A stretch of DNA of 51,530 nucleotides from a virus, in the IMG/VR virus record IMGVR_UViG_3300024226_000282, positions 1 through 51,530 of that record; one strand, written 5' to 3'. The position numbers and the translations under genes are program-made. Each line of letters opens with the position of its first letter. Within the stretch, counting starts at the first letter, position 1. Below are positions 23,662 to 33,073 of this stretch, piece after piece. A model generated the notes under the pieces. The model was not told where the DNA came from. It made no database searches and saw nothing but the letters and a program-made list of their open reading frames with translations.

Positions 23662-25099
23662 AGAAGGTTATATAAAGAAAGAAGATAGAAAAAAGATTCT
23701 TCTACTTTGTGATGATATTAGAATGCACTCAGGTATCGCAACTATGGGTAAAGAGTTTGTATTTGGGTTAGCTCATAAGTTTAACTGGGTACATGTAGCA
23801 GGAGCATTAAAACATCCAGATGCTGGAAAAGGGCAAGATGTATCTAATGAAGTAAATAAACTTACCAACATGACTGACTCAGACGTTAAACTGATTCCTT
23901 ATAATGGATATGGAGACGTTGGTTTAGTTAGGAGTCTTATAGCTCAAGAGAAACCTGATGCTATAATGATTTTTACTGACCCTAGATATTGGACATGGTT
24001 ATTTGATATTGAAAGAGAAATTAGATCGCATATACCTATTATGTACCTAAACATATGGGATGATTACCCTGCACCACTTTACAATAAAGTATACTACAAT
24101 TCCTGTGATTTATTAATGGGTATATCAAAACAAACTGTTAACATTAATAAATTGGTATTAGGAGAAGATGCTAAAAGTAAGATCATCAGATACGTACCTC
24201 ACGGTATAGATGAGAATATGTTCTTTAAGATTCATAAAGATGATGAGCAGTTTAAAGGTTTCCAGGAATTTAAAAACTCAGTATTTGAGAACCGTACAGA
24301 TATAGAATACGTAGTTATGTTTAATTCACGTAACATAAGAAGAAAGAGCGTACCAGATCTAATTTTTGCTTATAGACTATTCTGCGATAAGATAGGAAAG
24401 GAAGAAGCTAAAAAATGTGCTTTAATACTCCATACTCAAAGTGTAGATCAAAACGGTACAGACTTAAGAGCAGTTAGAGAGAACCTATGTGATCCAGAAT
24501 ATGTTAATGTATATTTCTCGGAAGGTAAATTAACAACACCTCAAATGAATTGGTTATATAATTTAGCAGACTTAGTTGTTTTACCTTCTTCTAACGAAGG
24601 ATGGGGATTAGCATTGACAGAAGCAATGATGTCAGAAACTATGATTGCAGCTAACGTAACAGGAGGTATGCAAGACCAAATGAGATTTACTGATGATAAA
24701 GGAGAATGGTTTACACCGAGTAAGGATATACCTTCTAATCATAGAGGTACTTATAAAGAACATGGTGAATGGTCTATACCGATCTTTCCAAGTAACATCT
24801 CATTAGTTGGGTCAGTTCCCACACCTTATATATTTGACGATAGATGTTCAGCAGAAGATATAGCAGAAGCAATATTTAAGTCTTTTAGTATGACACCTGA
24901 AGATCGTTTAAAGAAAGGTAAGAAAGGTAGAGAATGGGTAACATCAGAAGAAGCACAGATGTCTTCTAAAAATATGTCAAAGAATATTGGTAACTGTATT
25001 GATGAATGTTTTGAAAACTTCATACCAAGACCTAAATTTGACTTTATAAAGGTAGAAGACCTTGCACCTAAATACACAGAACATAAATTAATTTACTAA
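23651..25099 (+). CDS. Glycosyltransferase family 4-type
   Basis: A 482-residue GT-B enzyme. The N-terminal half begins KILLLCDDIRMHSGIATMGK, the glycine loop that binds the acceptor side. The C-terminal half has YVPHGID, VMFNSRNIRRKS and the nucleotide-sugar motif SNEGWGLALTEAMM (E-x7-E). It retains the donor-binding site, so activity is expected. Donor and acceptor are unknown. First enzyme of the cassette. Confidence 0.88.
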   Translation: MTNREGYIKKEDRKKILLLCDDIRMHSGIATMGKEFVFGLAHKFNWVHVAGALKHPDAGKGQDVSNEVNKLTNMTDSDVKLIPYNGYGDVGLVRSLIAQEKPDAIMIFTDPRYWTWLFDIEREIRSHIPIMYLNIWDDYPAPLYNKVYYNSCDLLMGISKQTVNINKLVLGEDAKSKIIRYVPHGIDENMFFKIHKDDEQFKGFQEFKNSVFENRTDIEYVVMFNSRNIRRKSVPDLIFAYRLFCDKIGKEEAKKCALILHTQSVDQNGTDLRAVRENLCDPEYVNVYFSEGKLTTPQMNWLYNLADLVVLPSSNEGWGLALTEAMMSETMIAANVTGGMQDQMRFTDDKGEWFTPSKDIPSNHRGTYKEHGEWSIPIFPSNISLVGSVPTPYIFDDRCSAEDIAEAIFKSFSMTPEDRLKKGKKGREWVTSEEAQMSSKNMSKNIGNCIDECFENFIPRPKFDFIKVEDLAPKYTEHKLIY

Positions 25100-25116
25100 A
25101 TATTACAGGTTATACT

Positions 25117-26433
25117 ATGAACAAACCACTAGCAGTTATATCATGCCCGATAGATACATACTCAGGATATGGAGCGAGAGCAAGAGATTTTGTAAGAGCA
25201 TTATCAAATGCAAAAGGAAATGAATGGGATATAAAGATACTACCTCAAGTATGGGGAAATACGAAAGCAGGTTACTTAAAAGAGCATGGAGATAGTTTTT
25301 TTACTCCTATGGTTATAGGTAAGCTAGAAAAGAAACCAAATGTATGGGTACAAATAACAGTACCTAATGAATTTCAAGCAGTAGGGGATTTTAACATAGG
25401 TGTTACTGCAGCTATGGAGACTACACTATGTCATGATACTTGGGTGACTGGAGCAAATAATATGGATATCGTATTTACTTCTTCAGAGCACGGTAAAAAT
25501 TCTCTTATCAACAGTATGTTCGATGTAGAAAATAACGAAACTAAAGAAAAGAGTAGACTAAGAATTACCAAACCAGTAGAAGTATTATTTGAAGGAGTTG
25601 ACTCTAAAACATATGATCCTAAAAGTGAATATAAAAACACAGAGTTAATTAATTCGTTAGATAGTATTAAAGAAAATTTCTGCTTCTTATTCGTTGGGCA
25701 TTGGCTACAAGGTGAACATACACAGGATAGAAAAAATATAGGAGGAATGATAGAAAGCTTCCTTGAAACATTTAAAACTCAACACACTCAACCTGCTTTG
25801 ATTATAAAAACTCAATCAGCAAATAGTTCTATAATGGATCAGCAAGCGATACTTGAAAAGATAGATTTTGTTAGAAAGAAAGTTAAAGGAAGAATACCTA
25901 ATGTATACTTACTACATGGAGAACTATCGGATAGAGACATTAATAACCTATATAATCACAGTAAAGTTAAAGCAATGGTTAACCTAACAAGAGGTGAAGG
26001 CTTTGGAAGACCGTTACTAGAATTTACAACCACAGGGAAACCTATTATTGCATCAGGATGGTCAGGACATACGGACTTTCTTAGAAGTGATTTAAATCTA
26101 CTTGTAGGAGGTAAATTAGAAACGGTACACCCATCGGCGGTAGTTCAAAAAATGATTATACCTGAATCAAAATGGTTTACTTTTGATGATAAAGAAGCTA
26201 GTAAAGCATTTAAATCGGTATATAAAAACTATAAACAGAATATCATTAAAAGTAGAACTCAGAAAAGAATAACAAGAGAGCACTATTCCCTTGAGAAGAT
26301 GGAGGAGTTACTAAAAAACTATTTAGATAAATATACTCCTAAATTCTCAGTAGAACAAGAGTTTACCCCTCCTAAGTTAGAGTTACCAAAAGAGATAAGA
26401 TTACCAAAAAGAAAATTAACAAAAGTAAAATAG
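25117..26433 (+). CDS. Glycosyltransferase family 4-type, second copy
   Basis: A 438-residue GT-B enzyme, distantly similar in layout to its neighbour. SGYGARARDFVRAL at residues 14-27 is the acceptor-side loop. LTRGEGFGRPLLEFTTTGKPIIAS is the donor-binding E-x7-E region, and FVGHWLQGEHTQDRKN is the strand before it. It ends in a basic tail. Starts 17 bases after the first GT. Confidence 0.87.
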   Translation: MNKPLAVISCPIDTYSGYGARARDFVRALSNAKGNEWDIKILPQVWGNTKAGYLKEHGDSFFTPMVIGKLEKKPNVWVQITVPNEFQAVGDFNIGVTAAMETTLCHDTWVTGANNMDIVFTSSEHGKNSLINSMFDVENNETKEKSRLRITKPVEVLFEGVDSKTYDPKSEYKNTELINSLDSIKENFCFLFVGHWLQGEHTQDRKNIGGMIESFLETFKTQHTQPALIIKTQSANSSIMDQQAILEKIDFVRKKVKGRIPNVYLLHGELSDRDINNLYNHSKVKAMVNLTRGEGFGRPLLEFTTTGKPIIASGWSGHTDFLRSDLNLLVGGKLETVHPSAVVQKMIIPESKWFTFDDKEASKAFKSVYKNYKQNIIKSRTQKRITREHYSLEKMEELLKNYLDKYTPKFSVEQEFTPPKLELPKEIRLPKRKLTKVK

Positions 26434-26438
26434 TAAAT

Positions 26439-26888
26439 ATGAATTTAGTACAAGGACCGTTTGGAAGTAATGCCTGCTACGAACAAAGTTTCGAACAAGA
26501 TGGACAAGAGATTAAAACGTGGCTATGTTTCGGTAGCGGATTTACAACATCAACATTAATGACTGAAGGATCAAAATCAGTAAAAGATTTATTAGAAACA
26601 GCACCTGAGCTATATAAAGATTTATTGCATATTGATAATGAAAAAAGAGTATGGTTTCCAGCTACAATTACTCTACCAGAAAAAGGAATGGTTTTCTTAG
26701 ATGGAGTAAGTAAAGAGGATTGGAAATGGAAAGCAGTAAATGCAATAGAGATTCCAAAAGAAGATTTAGGTAAGTATCCATCTGGTCAAACTCATAGAAT
26801 GGATATGAGAAACGGAAAAGAGTTTAAGCGCAGTGACTTTATGGACGCTTTAGAAATGATAGGATTTTACGAAATACCAAAAGAGTAA
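26439..26888 (+). CDS. Hypothetical protein in the sugar cassette, 149 aa
   Basis: Not recognised. A soluble alpha/beta protein without membrane segments. It contains two cysteines (C13, C30) and aromatic patches (DWKWKAVNAIEIP). It is tightly packed between glycosyltransferases, 5 bases after one and 2 before the next, so it probably takes part in the same pathway. Confidence 0.5.
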   Translation: MNLVQGPFGSNACYEQSFEQDGQEIKTWLCFGSGFTTSTLMTEGSKSVKDLLETAPELYKDLLHIDNEKRVWFPATITLPEKGMVFLDGVSKEDWKWKAVNAIEIPKEDLGKYPSGQTHRMDMRNGKEFKRSDFMDALEMIGFYEIPKE

Positions 26889-26890
26889 GC

Positions 26891-27511
26891 ATGAAAATAA
26901 GTTATGCAATAACAGTATGTAATGAGTATGAGGAGATTCAAAAACTAATATCCACACTTATGCTCAATATCAGAGAAGAAGATGAGGTAATAGTCTTATT
27001 TGATAAACAAAAAGGAACTGCAGAAGTATGGGAGTACTTAGTAGGTCTACAGAGCCAAGATTTAATAAAAGCATATCCAAAATCTTTTAAAGGGCATTTT
27101 GCAGACTGGAAGAATTTACTTAGTTCTTTTTGTACTGGAGATTATATATTCCAGATTGATGCAGATGAAATTCCTTCAGAGTTTTTACTAAAAACATTCC
27201 CTCAGGTACTAGAAAGTAATGCTGTAGAGACTATACTAGTCCCAAGAGTCAATACAGTTGAAGGTTTAACTGATGAGCATATCCAAAAGTGGAGATGGAA
27301 TGTAAATGAAAAAGGTTGGGTTAATTGGCCAGATTATCAAATGAGGATTTGGAAAAATATACCTGAGATTAAATGGGTTAATAAGGTACACGAAGTGTTA
27401 GAAGGTTTTAATACTTTTGTAAAGTTACCGCTTTTAGAACAGTATTCATTAGAACATAAAAAAGATATTAACCGACAGGAAGCTCAAAATAACTATTATG
27501 ATACCCTTTAA
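26891..27511 (+). CDS. Glycosyltransferase family 2-type
   Basis: A 206-residue GT-A enzyme: ISYAITVCNEYEEIQKLI at the start, DEVIVLFD strand, DWKNLLSSFCTGDYIFQIDADEIP with the metal-binding D-x-D, and a later WVNKVHEVLEG segment common in SunS/TarS-like GT2 proteins. Compact with no membrane helix. Probable sugar transfer to a protein or polysaccharide. Confidence 0.82.
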   Translation: MKISYAITVCNEYEEIQKLISTLMLNIREEDEVIVLFDKQKGTAEVWEYLVGLQSQDLIKAYPKSFKGHFADWKNLLSSFCTGDYIFQIDADEIPSEFLLKTFPQVLESNAVETILVPRVNTVEGLTDEHIQKWRWNVNEKGWVNWPDYQMRIWKNIPEIKWVNKVHEVLEGFNTFVKLPLLEQYSLEHKKDINRQEAQNNYYDTL

Positions 27512-27514
27512 GAT

Positions 27515-28168
27515 ATGATGTACGATACTAAATATAAATTTAATGAAACATGGTTTGATAATTCAATTGAACTATGGAATCAAGTCTTTGACAAATTTAA
27601 AGACGATATTAATATAGAAAATGTCTTAGAGATAGGTTGTTATGAAGGAAGAGCAACAGTGTACCTTTGTGAAAAGGTTCTTAAAGCTAATGCTAATTAC
27701 GATGTAGTAGATACATTTGGAGGATCAGAAGCGGAGTCCGGTATGAAAGAAACAATGAATAGGTTAGATAAAAATAATAATATAATCTACGATAACTTTA
27801 AACATAACATATCATTTTTCAAGGATATTAACTTTAATATACACAGAGGTATATCTCAGCAAATTCTACCAACCCTTGTGGATAAAGAGAGACAGTACGA
27901 TTTTGTATATGTAGATGCTTCTCATAGAGCAGATGATACATTTGTAGATGCATACTATGCTAATAAAATGTTAAAAGATGGTGGCTTATTAATATTTGAT
28001 GATTTTGGCTGGAAAGACCCTGCACAACCAGAACTAGTATCTTCTCCTGAGTTTGGTATTAGAACATTTGCAACAATGTATCAAAACATATACGATACTA
28101 TCGCAACAGGTTACCAGATAGTATTAAGGAAAAAAAGTAATGAAAATATAATTAAAAGTACATTTTAA
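27515..28168 (+). CDS. SAM-dependent methyltransferase (Methyltransf_24-like)
   Basis: A 217-residue Rossmann methyltransferase. Motif I is VLEIGCYEGRATVYL (about residues 39-53). Motif II ends in VVDTFGG, and the later strand FVYVDASHRADD with GGLLIFDDFG is typical of sugar O-methyltransferases that bind a metal. In this cassette it probably methylates a sugar (inference). Starts ATGATG, 3 bases after the GT2 gene. Confidence 0.82.
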   Translation: MMYDTKYKFNETWFDNSIELWNQVFDKFKDDINIENVLEIGCYEGRATVYLCEKVLKANANYDVVDTFGGSEAESGMKETMNRLDKNNNIIYDNFKHNISFFKDINFNIHRGISQQILPTLVDKERQYDFVYVDASHRADDTFVDAYYANKMLKDGGLLIFDDFGWKDPAQPELVSSPEFGIRTFATMYQNIYDTIATGYQIVLRKKSNENIIKSTF

Positions 28169-28183
28169 AAAACAAACAAAGTT

Positions 28184-29251
28184 ATGAGAAAAACAGCATT
28201 AGTACTAGGTGGTGGTGGTTTTATAGGAGGTCACTTAGCAAAACGATTAAAAGAAGAAGACTACTATGTACGAGTTGTAGATATTAAATCAAAACATGAA
28301 TTTTGGAACCATGGACTTATATGCGATAATTATGTTTCTGGTGACTTAAGAGAAGCTTCAATTGTTGCAGCAGCATTCAGAGTAGAACGTGACCCAAATC
28401 ATACAGATGTAATTTACGATTACAGTTTACAGAAACAACCTTTCACGGTTATAGACTCTTTTGATGAAGTTTACCAATTAGCAGCTGATATGGGAGGTGC
28501 TGGTTACATCTTTACAGGAGAGAATGATGCAAATATTATGCATAATTCAGCATTAGTAAACCTTAATACAGTACTAGAGGCAAGCAAGACAAGAGTAAAA
28601 AGAATATTCTACTCCTCTTCAGCTTGTATGTACCCAGAACATAATCAATTAGATCCTGATAACCCTAACTGTGAGGAAAGCTCTGCTTATCCAGCTGACC
28701 CAGATTCAGAATACGGATGGGAAAAACTATTTAGTGAAAGATTATTTTTAGCTTTTGCTAGGAATTATAAATTAAGTGTTAGAGTTGCAAGGTTTCATAA
28801 TATATTTGGACCTCAAGGAACTTGGACTGGCGGAAAAGAAAAAGCACCTGCTGCTATGTGCCGTAAAGCTGCAGAAGCAGATACTGAAATGGAAGTATGG
28901 GGTGATGGGTTACAGACTAGATCCTTTTTATATGTTGATGAATGTATAGAAGCTATGTTAAGGTTTATGAGACAAGAAGAATTTGCTGGCCCAGTCAATA
29001 TAGGTTCAGAGGAAATGGTTACAATAAATGAGCTTGCTAATATAGCTATTAATTGTTCCGGAAAAGATATTATAATCAATAACATACAAGGTCAAGACTT
29101 TATTGATAAGTACGGTTTCCCTTGCCCTGTCGGAGTAAGAGGAAGAAACTCTGATAATAAATTGTTTAAAGAGAAGATGGGATGGGAACCTTCTCAATCA
29201 TTAGTTGAAGGAATGAAAGAAACTTTTAAATGGATTAACACACAAAAATAA
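28184..29251 (+). CDS. NAD-dependent epimerase, GDP-mannose 3,5-epimerase-like
   Basis: A 355-residue SDR-type sugar epimerase. NAD loop GGGGFIGG (9-16), SSSACMYP (144-151) and catalytic Y177/K181 (YGWEK). Strong resemblance to GDP-mannose 3,5-epimerase: LAADMGGAGYI, RFHNIFGPQGTWTGGKEKAPAA, GDGLQTRSF and GRNSDN. A stretch of about 25 residues (about 62-90) is inserted relative to that family. It likely makes the activated sugar used by neighbouring transferases, possibly GDP-L-galactose, but the substrate is inferred. Confidence 0.88.
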   Translation: MRKTALVLGGGGFIGGHLAKRLKEEDYYVRVVDIKSKHEFWNHGLICDNYVSGDLREASIVAAAFRVERDPNHTDVIYDYSLQKQPFTVIDSFDEVYQLAADMGGAGYIFTGENDANIMHNSALVNLNTVLEASKTRVKRIFYSSSACMYPEHNQLDPDNPNCEESSAYPADPDSEYGWEKLFSERLFLAFARNYKLSVRVARFHNIFGPQGTWTGGKEKAPAAMCRKAAEADTEMEVWGDGLQTRSFLYVDECIEAMLRFMRQEEFAGPVNIGSEEMVTINELANIAINCSGKDIIINNIQGQDFIDKYGFPCPVGVRGRNSDNKLFKEKMGWEPSQSLVEGMKETFKWINTQK

Positions 29252-30202
29252 ATGAATAGATATATAGTAACAACAACAATTAATCCTCCAACAATAGCTA
29301 CAAGGAAGTTTTGTAAGTTAGCAGATAAGAAAGGTTGGAAATTTATAATCATAGGAGATACAAAAACACCTCACAGTCAGTATTTTAAGTTACAAGAGAA
29401 CTATGATAACTTCGAATATATTACTCCAGAGGAACAGGAGCAATTATACCCTGCTTTAAGTCAAGCTATTGGATGGAAGAGTATTCAAAGGAGAAATATA
29501 GGTTTACTTCTTGCATATGATAGAGGAGCAGAAATTATAGCTACTGTTGATGATGATAATATACCATATGACACTTGGGGAGATGATGTTATGGTAGGTC
29601 AATATAGAGAAATAGATTTATATGACCATAAGATTTATAATGTGTTTGATCCTATTTCTCCTACTAACCATAATGACTTATGGCATAGAGGGTATCCAAT
29701 AGAGTGTGTACCTAGTAAAAATGAAATAGAGTATAAAGGTAAGACAGAAAGAAAAGTGCTTATACAAGCTGATTTTTGGGATGGTGATCCTGATATAGAT
29801 GCTCTCTGCAGGTTAAGTAAAATGCCAGTCTGTAAGTTTACTAAATTTAAACCATTTGGATCTAATCAAATAGCACCTTTTAATTCTCAAAATACTTTTT
29901 TACATAGAGATGTTATACCGTACTACTCAGTACTTCCACATGCAGGTAGAATGGACGACATATGGGGTGCTTATATAGTTCAACTCTATTTTCCACGTTC
30001 AGTAGTATATAACAAAGCTTCTGTGTATCAAGATAGAAACGAACAAGACCTAGTAACTAATTTAGAAAATGAAGTTATTGGGTATAGAAATACTTTGAAA
30101 CTAATAAACGATCTAAGTAACTACTATAACTACCTTCCTCAAAAGAGTCAAAAGTTTTGGGATGTTTGGAGAAATCAATTTGTAAAAGATATAGAAATAT
30201 GA
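29252..30202 (+). CDS. STELLO/DUF288-like glycosyltransferase
   Basis: A 316-residue protein resembling STELLO and reversibly glycosylated polypeptide transferases: IVTTTINPPT at the N-terminus, WKFIIIGDTKTP, the helix QRRNIGLLLAYDRGAEII and the metal site ATVDDDNIPY (D-D-D). A later GRMDDIWGAYIVQ matches the family's second acidic motif. Starts directly at the epimerase stop. Probably adds a sugar from a nucleotide donor. Confidence 0.72.
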   Translation: MNRYIVTTTINPPTIATRKFCKLADKKGWKFIIIGDTKTPHSQYFKLQENYDNFEYITPEEQEQLYPALSQAIGWKSIQRRNIGLLLAYDRGAEIIATVDDDNIPYDTWGDDVMVGQYREIDLYDHKIYNVFDPISPTNHNDLWHRGYPIECVPSKNEIEYKGKTERKVLIQADFWDGDPDIDALCRLSKMPVCKFTKFKPFGSNQIAPFNSQNTFLHRDVIPYYSVLPHAGRMDDIWGAYIVQLYFPRSVVYNKASVYQDRNEQDLVTNLENEVIGYRNTLKLINDLSNYYNYLPQKSQKFWDVWRNQFVKDIEI

Positions 30203-31080
30203 AACTATCAGCAATAATAGTATCCCGTAATGATAACTACGGAGGACATTTAAATGAAAGAGCTACATACGCAATAAACTCAGCTATACATACTTACGAC
30301 GAAGTAATTTACGTAGATTGGAACTCTGATAAAGGTAGTTTACTTTACGATATAGAAGATAACCTAGATGTTAAAGGTAATCTAAAACATATAGTCATAC
30401 CTCCCGACGTAGCAGCACAGCTTACTAATAGTGATCCACATGCACAAAAATGCTGTGAAGTGTTAGCTCGTAATATAGGTATTAGAAGAGCAACCGGAGA
30501 TTATATTGTATCAACAAACATAGATATTATACAACCTAAAAGAGAAGATATTATTAAGTTGATACAGGATAAAGGTACAGAAGGATTTTTTACAACTGTT
30601 AGTAGGAGACCATTAGAATGGGAAGAAATTAAAAACTTCCAAGGAGGAGATTATAACTTCTCTAATTGGAGTGCATTTAGAGACTATGCATATGTTAATT
30701 CAACTCCCCGTAACATGCAAGAAAAAACAACACCAGGAGATGAATACAGCATTATAAACTGCTGTGGAGACTTTCAATTAGCTCCTGCTCAAGTATGGGA
30801 TGATATCAAAGGTTTTGAAGAAGAGTTAATATACCCACTTTTTGCTGATACTAACGTGCAGAAGAAAGCAGCACTCAAAGGACATAGATTAACTGGAGCA
30901 TATTCTCCACCGTTGTTTCATATCAATCACGGTTCAAAAGGTTGGGGAGGCGGAGGAATTGCTGACGGAGTTAATAAGAAGTCAAACGACATAAACAGAG
31001 CAGTAACTCTCCAGCAAGAATCTACAAACCCTGACACATGGGGCTTCTCACAAATTGACATCGAACACGAAACATTTTAA
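30199..31080 (+). CDS. Glycosyltransferase family 2-like
   Basis: A 293-residue protein; I chose the ATG at 30199, which overlaps the preceding stop as ATGA. It starts KLSAIIVSRNDNYGG, a GT-A first strand, has EVIYVDWNSDKGS, and RNIGIRRATGDYIVSTNIDI where an N-x-D replaces the usual D-x-D. The C-terminal half contains FHINHGSKGWGGGG. Probable glycosyltransferase; activity less certain because of the altered metal motif. Last gene of the cassette. Confidence 0.68.
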   Translation: MKLSAIIVSRNDNYGGHLNERATYAINSAIHTYDEVIYVDWNSDKGSLLYDIEDNLDVKGNLKHIVIPPDVAAQLTNSDPHAQKCCEVLARNIGIRRATGDYIVSTNIDIIQPKREDIIKLIQDKGTEGFFTTVSRRPLEWEEIKNFQGGDYNFSNWSAFRDYAYVNSTPRNMQEKTTPGDEYSIINCCGDFQLAPAQVWDDIKGFEEELIYPLFADTNVQKKAALKGHRLTGAYSPPLFHINHGSKGWGGGGIADGVNKKSNDINRAVTLQQESTNPDTWGFSQIDIEHETF

Positions 31081-31090
31081 ATAAACACTA

Positions 31091-31099
31091 CTATTTATA
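31091..31099 (+). promoter_or_regulatory. Late-type motif CTATTTATA
   Basis: CTATTTATAATAG, 23 bases before the 31123 start, in the gap after the sugar cassette. Confidence 0.6.
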
Positions 31100-31122
31100 A
31101 TAGTACAAAAAATACAAAACCT

Positions 31123-31485
31123 ATGAATAAAATAGAAACATTAATAAAAGATGTATTAAGTGAAGCTGCTAAAATCAATTTTGCTGGGCATAAGTTTCTC
31201 CTTAAAGTAGATGTAAACGAAGATCCTCAGAAAAAAGGATTAAAGATACAATTCTTACCTACTAGTTTTGGCGGCATAACACCTACGGAACAGAACGATA
31301 TAGCAATTGAACTAGAAAAAAGACTAGAAGATGGCTTAACGGATTATGAATTAAGAGTTGAGAGAGACAGAAACTTAAAGGATAAAACAATCATAGGATT
31401 CTTCGTCTATATAGAATACTTCGATAAAATAGTTAGGAAGGCTCTTTCAGGTCAAAACCCAACTAGTTTATCAGATGAAGGATAA
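31123..31485 (+). CDS. Hypothetical protein, 120 aa
   Basis: Not recognised. Soluble alpha/beta protein with a short acidic C-terminus. Behind a late motif and overlapping the next gene by 11 bases. It could be structural or assembly-related, but nothing in the sequence proves it. Confidence 0.55.
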   Translation: MNKIETLIKDVLSEAAKINFAGHKFLLKVDVNEDPQKKGLKIQFLPTSFGGITPTEQNDIAIELEKRLEDGLTDYELRVERDRNLKDKTIIGFFVYIEYFDKIVRKALSGQNPTSLSDEG

Positions 31486-31873
31486 AAAGCAAATAAGAAA
31501 AATTCTAAAGAAGTCACTGAATCTACGGTTTAATATAAAATCGCTGACACCTACCCCTGAGCAAATAAATAAAAGTTTGTTTATTGATACCATGAAAGGT
31601 ATGACAGAGATACAGGATAGAAGTCAGTTCCTTGCAACAGAGATAGGAATAGATACAGTAGCATTCGAAGATGCATACTTCAGAGTTATAGAAAACCTAT
31701 TCAGATTACACTTCAATCAAGAGCAACTTTCCCTAATTCAACTATACCTCTATGAGCTATTCCCAGATAAACAGTGGGACGGAACAATTGAGTTACAGAT
31801 AAAAGACGATACAAAAATAGTCGAATTTAAAGAACCTAAAGATGTATGGGAAGTTATAAACTTATTTAAATAA
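31475..31873 (+). CDS. Hypothetical protein, 132 aa
   Basis: Not recognised. Basic N-terminus (KDKKQIRKILKKSL) followed by a helical middle and an acidic end. Overlaps the preceding gene by 11 bases; the two are probably translated together. Confidence 0.55.
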   Translation: MKDKKQIRKILKKSLNLRFNIKSLTPTPEQINKSLFIDTMKGMTEIQDRSQFLATEIGIDTVAFEDAYFRVIENLFRLHFNQEQLSLIQLYLYELFPDKQWDGTIELQIKDDTKIVEFKEPKDVWEVINLFK

Positions 31874-31875
31874 AG

Positions 31876-31906
31876 TTGCTTATTCAATTTTAAATTCGTA
31901 TATTTA
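31876..31906 (+). promoter_or_regulatory. Early-type promoter
   Basis: TTG at 31876-31878, 20 bases, TATATTTA at 31899-31906, starting 3 bases after the previous stop and 29 bases before the 31935 ATG. Confidence 0.74.
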
Positions 31907-31934
31907 TATATTAATAATTTAAAAACGGTTATAT

Positions 31935-32348
31935 ATGCAAAACTTAAAAATGATACCATGCCCGGTATGTGGCGAAGACTTTCCTGAACTAAGAAAAACT
32001 AAATTTGGTTACCATACCTGTGTTAATTGCTCTACTGAAGAAGCTGTAGTAGGTATTACAACTATTGAAGGAACAGGAGACCATACATACAACGATATTA
32101 TAATAATGCCTCGTAAAAGAGCAGTAGCAATTGCTAAAAAAGAAGCAGAGTTATCCGGTAGGTCGTCTCATTCTGCATTAGAACTTTTAGATTTAGATAG
32201 AGATGATGATAAACAGGAACAAGTAATAAGAGATAAAGTTACTGAGATAATGGATGAGGATTTGAATGGTGATAATATTGTAACTGATGATCAACATAAA
32301 GATCCTGATACAGACATTACAGGTATGATAAAAGGAATTGACTACTAA
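31935..32348 (+). CDS. Zinc-finger protein, 137 aa
   Basis: CPVCG (residues 9-13) and CVNC (about 29-32) make a four-cysteine zinc knuckle with DksA/TraR-like spacing, followed by IIIMPRKRAVAIAKKEAELSG and a long acidic, Asp-rich tail. Such proteins often bind RNA polymerase or nucleic acid. Ends directly at the start of the HNH-like gene. Confidence 0.6.
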   Translation: MQNLKMIPCPVCGEDFPELRKTKFGYHTCVNCSTEEAVVGITTIEGTGDHTYNDIIIMPRKRAVAIAKKEAELSGRSSHSALELLDLDRDDDKQEQVIRDKVTEIMDEDLNGDNIVTDDQHKDPDTDITGMIKGIDY

Positions 32349-32978
32349 ATGGCAAGACCGTCTAAAATAATTAGCAAAGAAGCAATGCTAAGAGCTCAGA
32401 AGATGACTCGTTCGAATATGGCAGCAGCTAGGTACCTGCATGTGTCATATAACCACTATAAGAAGTACGCAAAGATGTACAAGAACGATGAAGGTCAGAC
32501 TTTATTAGAGGCTCATATGAATCAAGAGGGGAAGGGCATACCAAAGTTCTTAACAAACGGAGGGAAAGAACCTCCCCTCATTGATCTCATAGAAGGTAGA
32601 ATCCCAGTAGAACACTTTGATGCTAAAAAAATTAAACAGAGATTAATCTTCGAAGGAATGATTGAAGAGATCTGTGCCAATTGTGGATTTACAGAGAGAA
32701 GAGTAACAGACACAAAAGTTCCAGTAATACTAAGTTTTAAGGACGGTAACAAGAAAAACTATCATTTAGACAATTTAGAGTTCCTCTGCTATAATTGTTC
32801 TTTTCTTTATGCGGTAGATCCAATTGAAGAGAAACAAGCAGAGGCAATGGAAGATTACGTTAAAACCAAAGTAGACGAACCTGATTGGGAGTTAGACGAG
32901 CATCATATAGAGCATTTAAAAGAACTAGGACTATATGAAGAAGAAAAACCCGGAGAAGAGTTTATATCTAGACAATAA
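32349..32978 (+). CDS. HNH-like zinc-binding protein with N-terminal helix-turn-helix
   Basis: A 209-residue protein. Residues about 8-42 look like a helix-turn-helix (MTRSNMAAARYLHVSYNHYKK). Residues about 108-155 contain CANC, VILSFKDGNKKNYHLDNLEFLCYNC, the order of an HNH-type fold: two zinc CxxC pairs, a conserved N-x-x-x-DNL, and an HLDN segment. The first catalytic histidine of active HNH enzymes is not obvious, so it may only bind DNA. C-terminal 50 residues are acidic. Confidence 0.65.
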   Translation: MARPSKIISKEAMLRAQKMTRSNMAAARYLHVSYNHYKKYAKMYKNDEGQTLLEAHMNQEGKGIPKFLTNGGKEPPLIDLIEGRIPVEHFDAKKIKQRLIFEGMIEEICANCGFTERRVTDTKVPVILSFKDGNKKNYHLDNLEFLCYNCSFLYAVDPIEEKQAEAMEDYVKTKVDEPDWELDEHHIEHLKELGLYEEEKPGEEFISRQ

Positions 32979-33009
32979 TAATATTTATTAGTAAATGTAT
33001 AATTACAAA

Positions 33010-33069
33010 ATGAAAAAAGTAAAACAAATAATTTGGGAGTATTGGATTAAACCTTGGCATAAATTATAA
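33010..33069 (+). CDS. Tiny aromatic peptide, 19 aa
   Basis: A 19-codon frame (MKKVKQIIWEYWIKPWHKL) in the 95-base gap before the next small gene. Tryptophan-rich and basic. Seen only as an open frame; real translation is uncertain. Confidence 0.25.
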   Translation: MKKVKQIIWEYWIKPWHKL

Positions 33070-33073
33070 AAAT

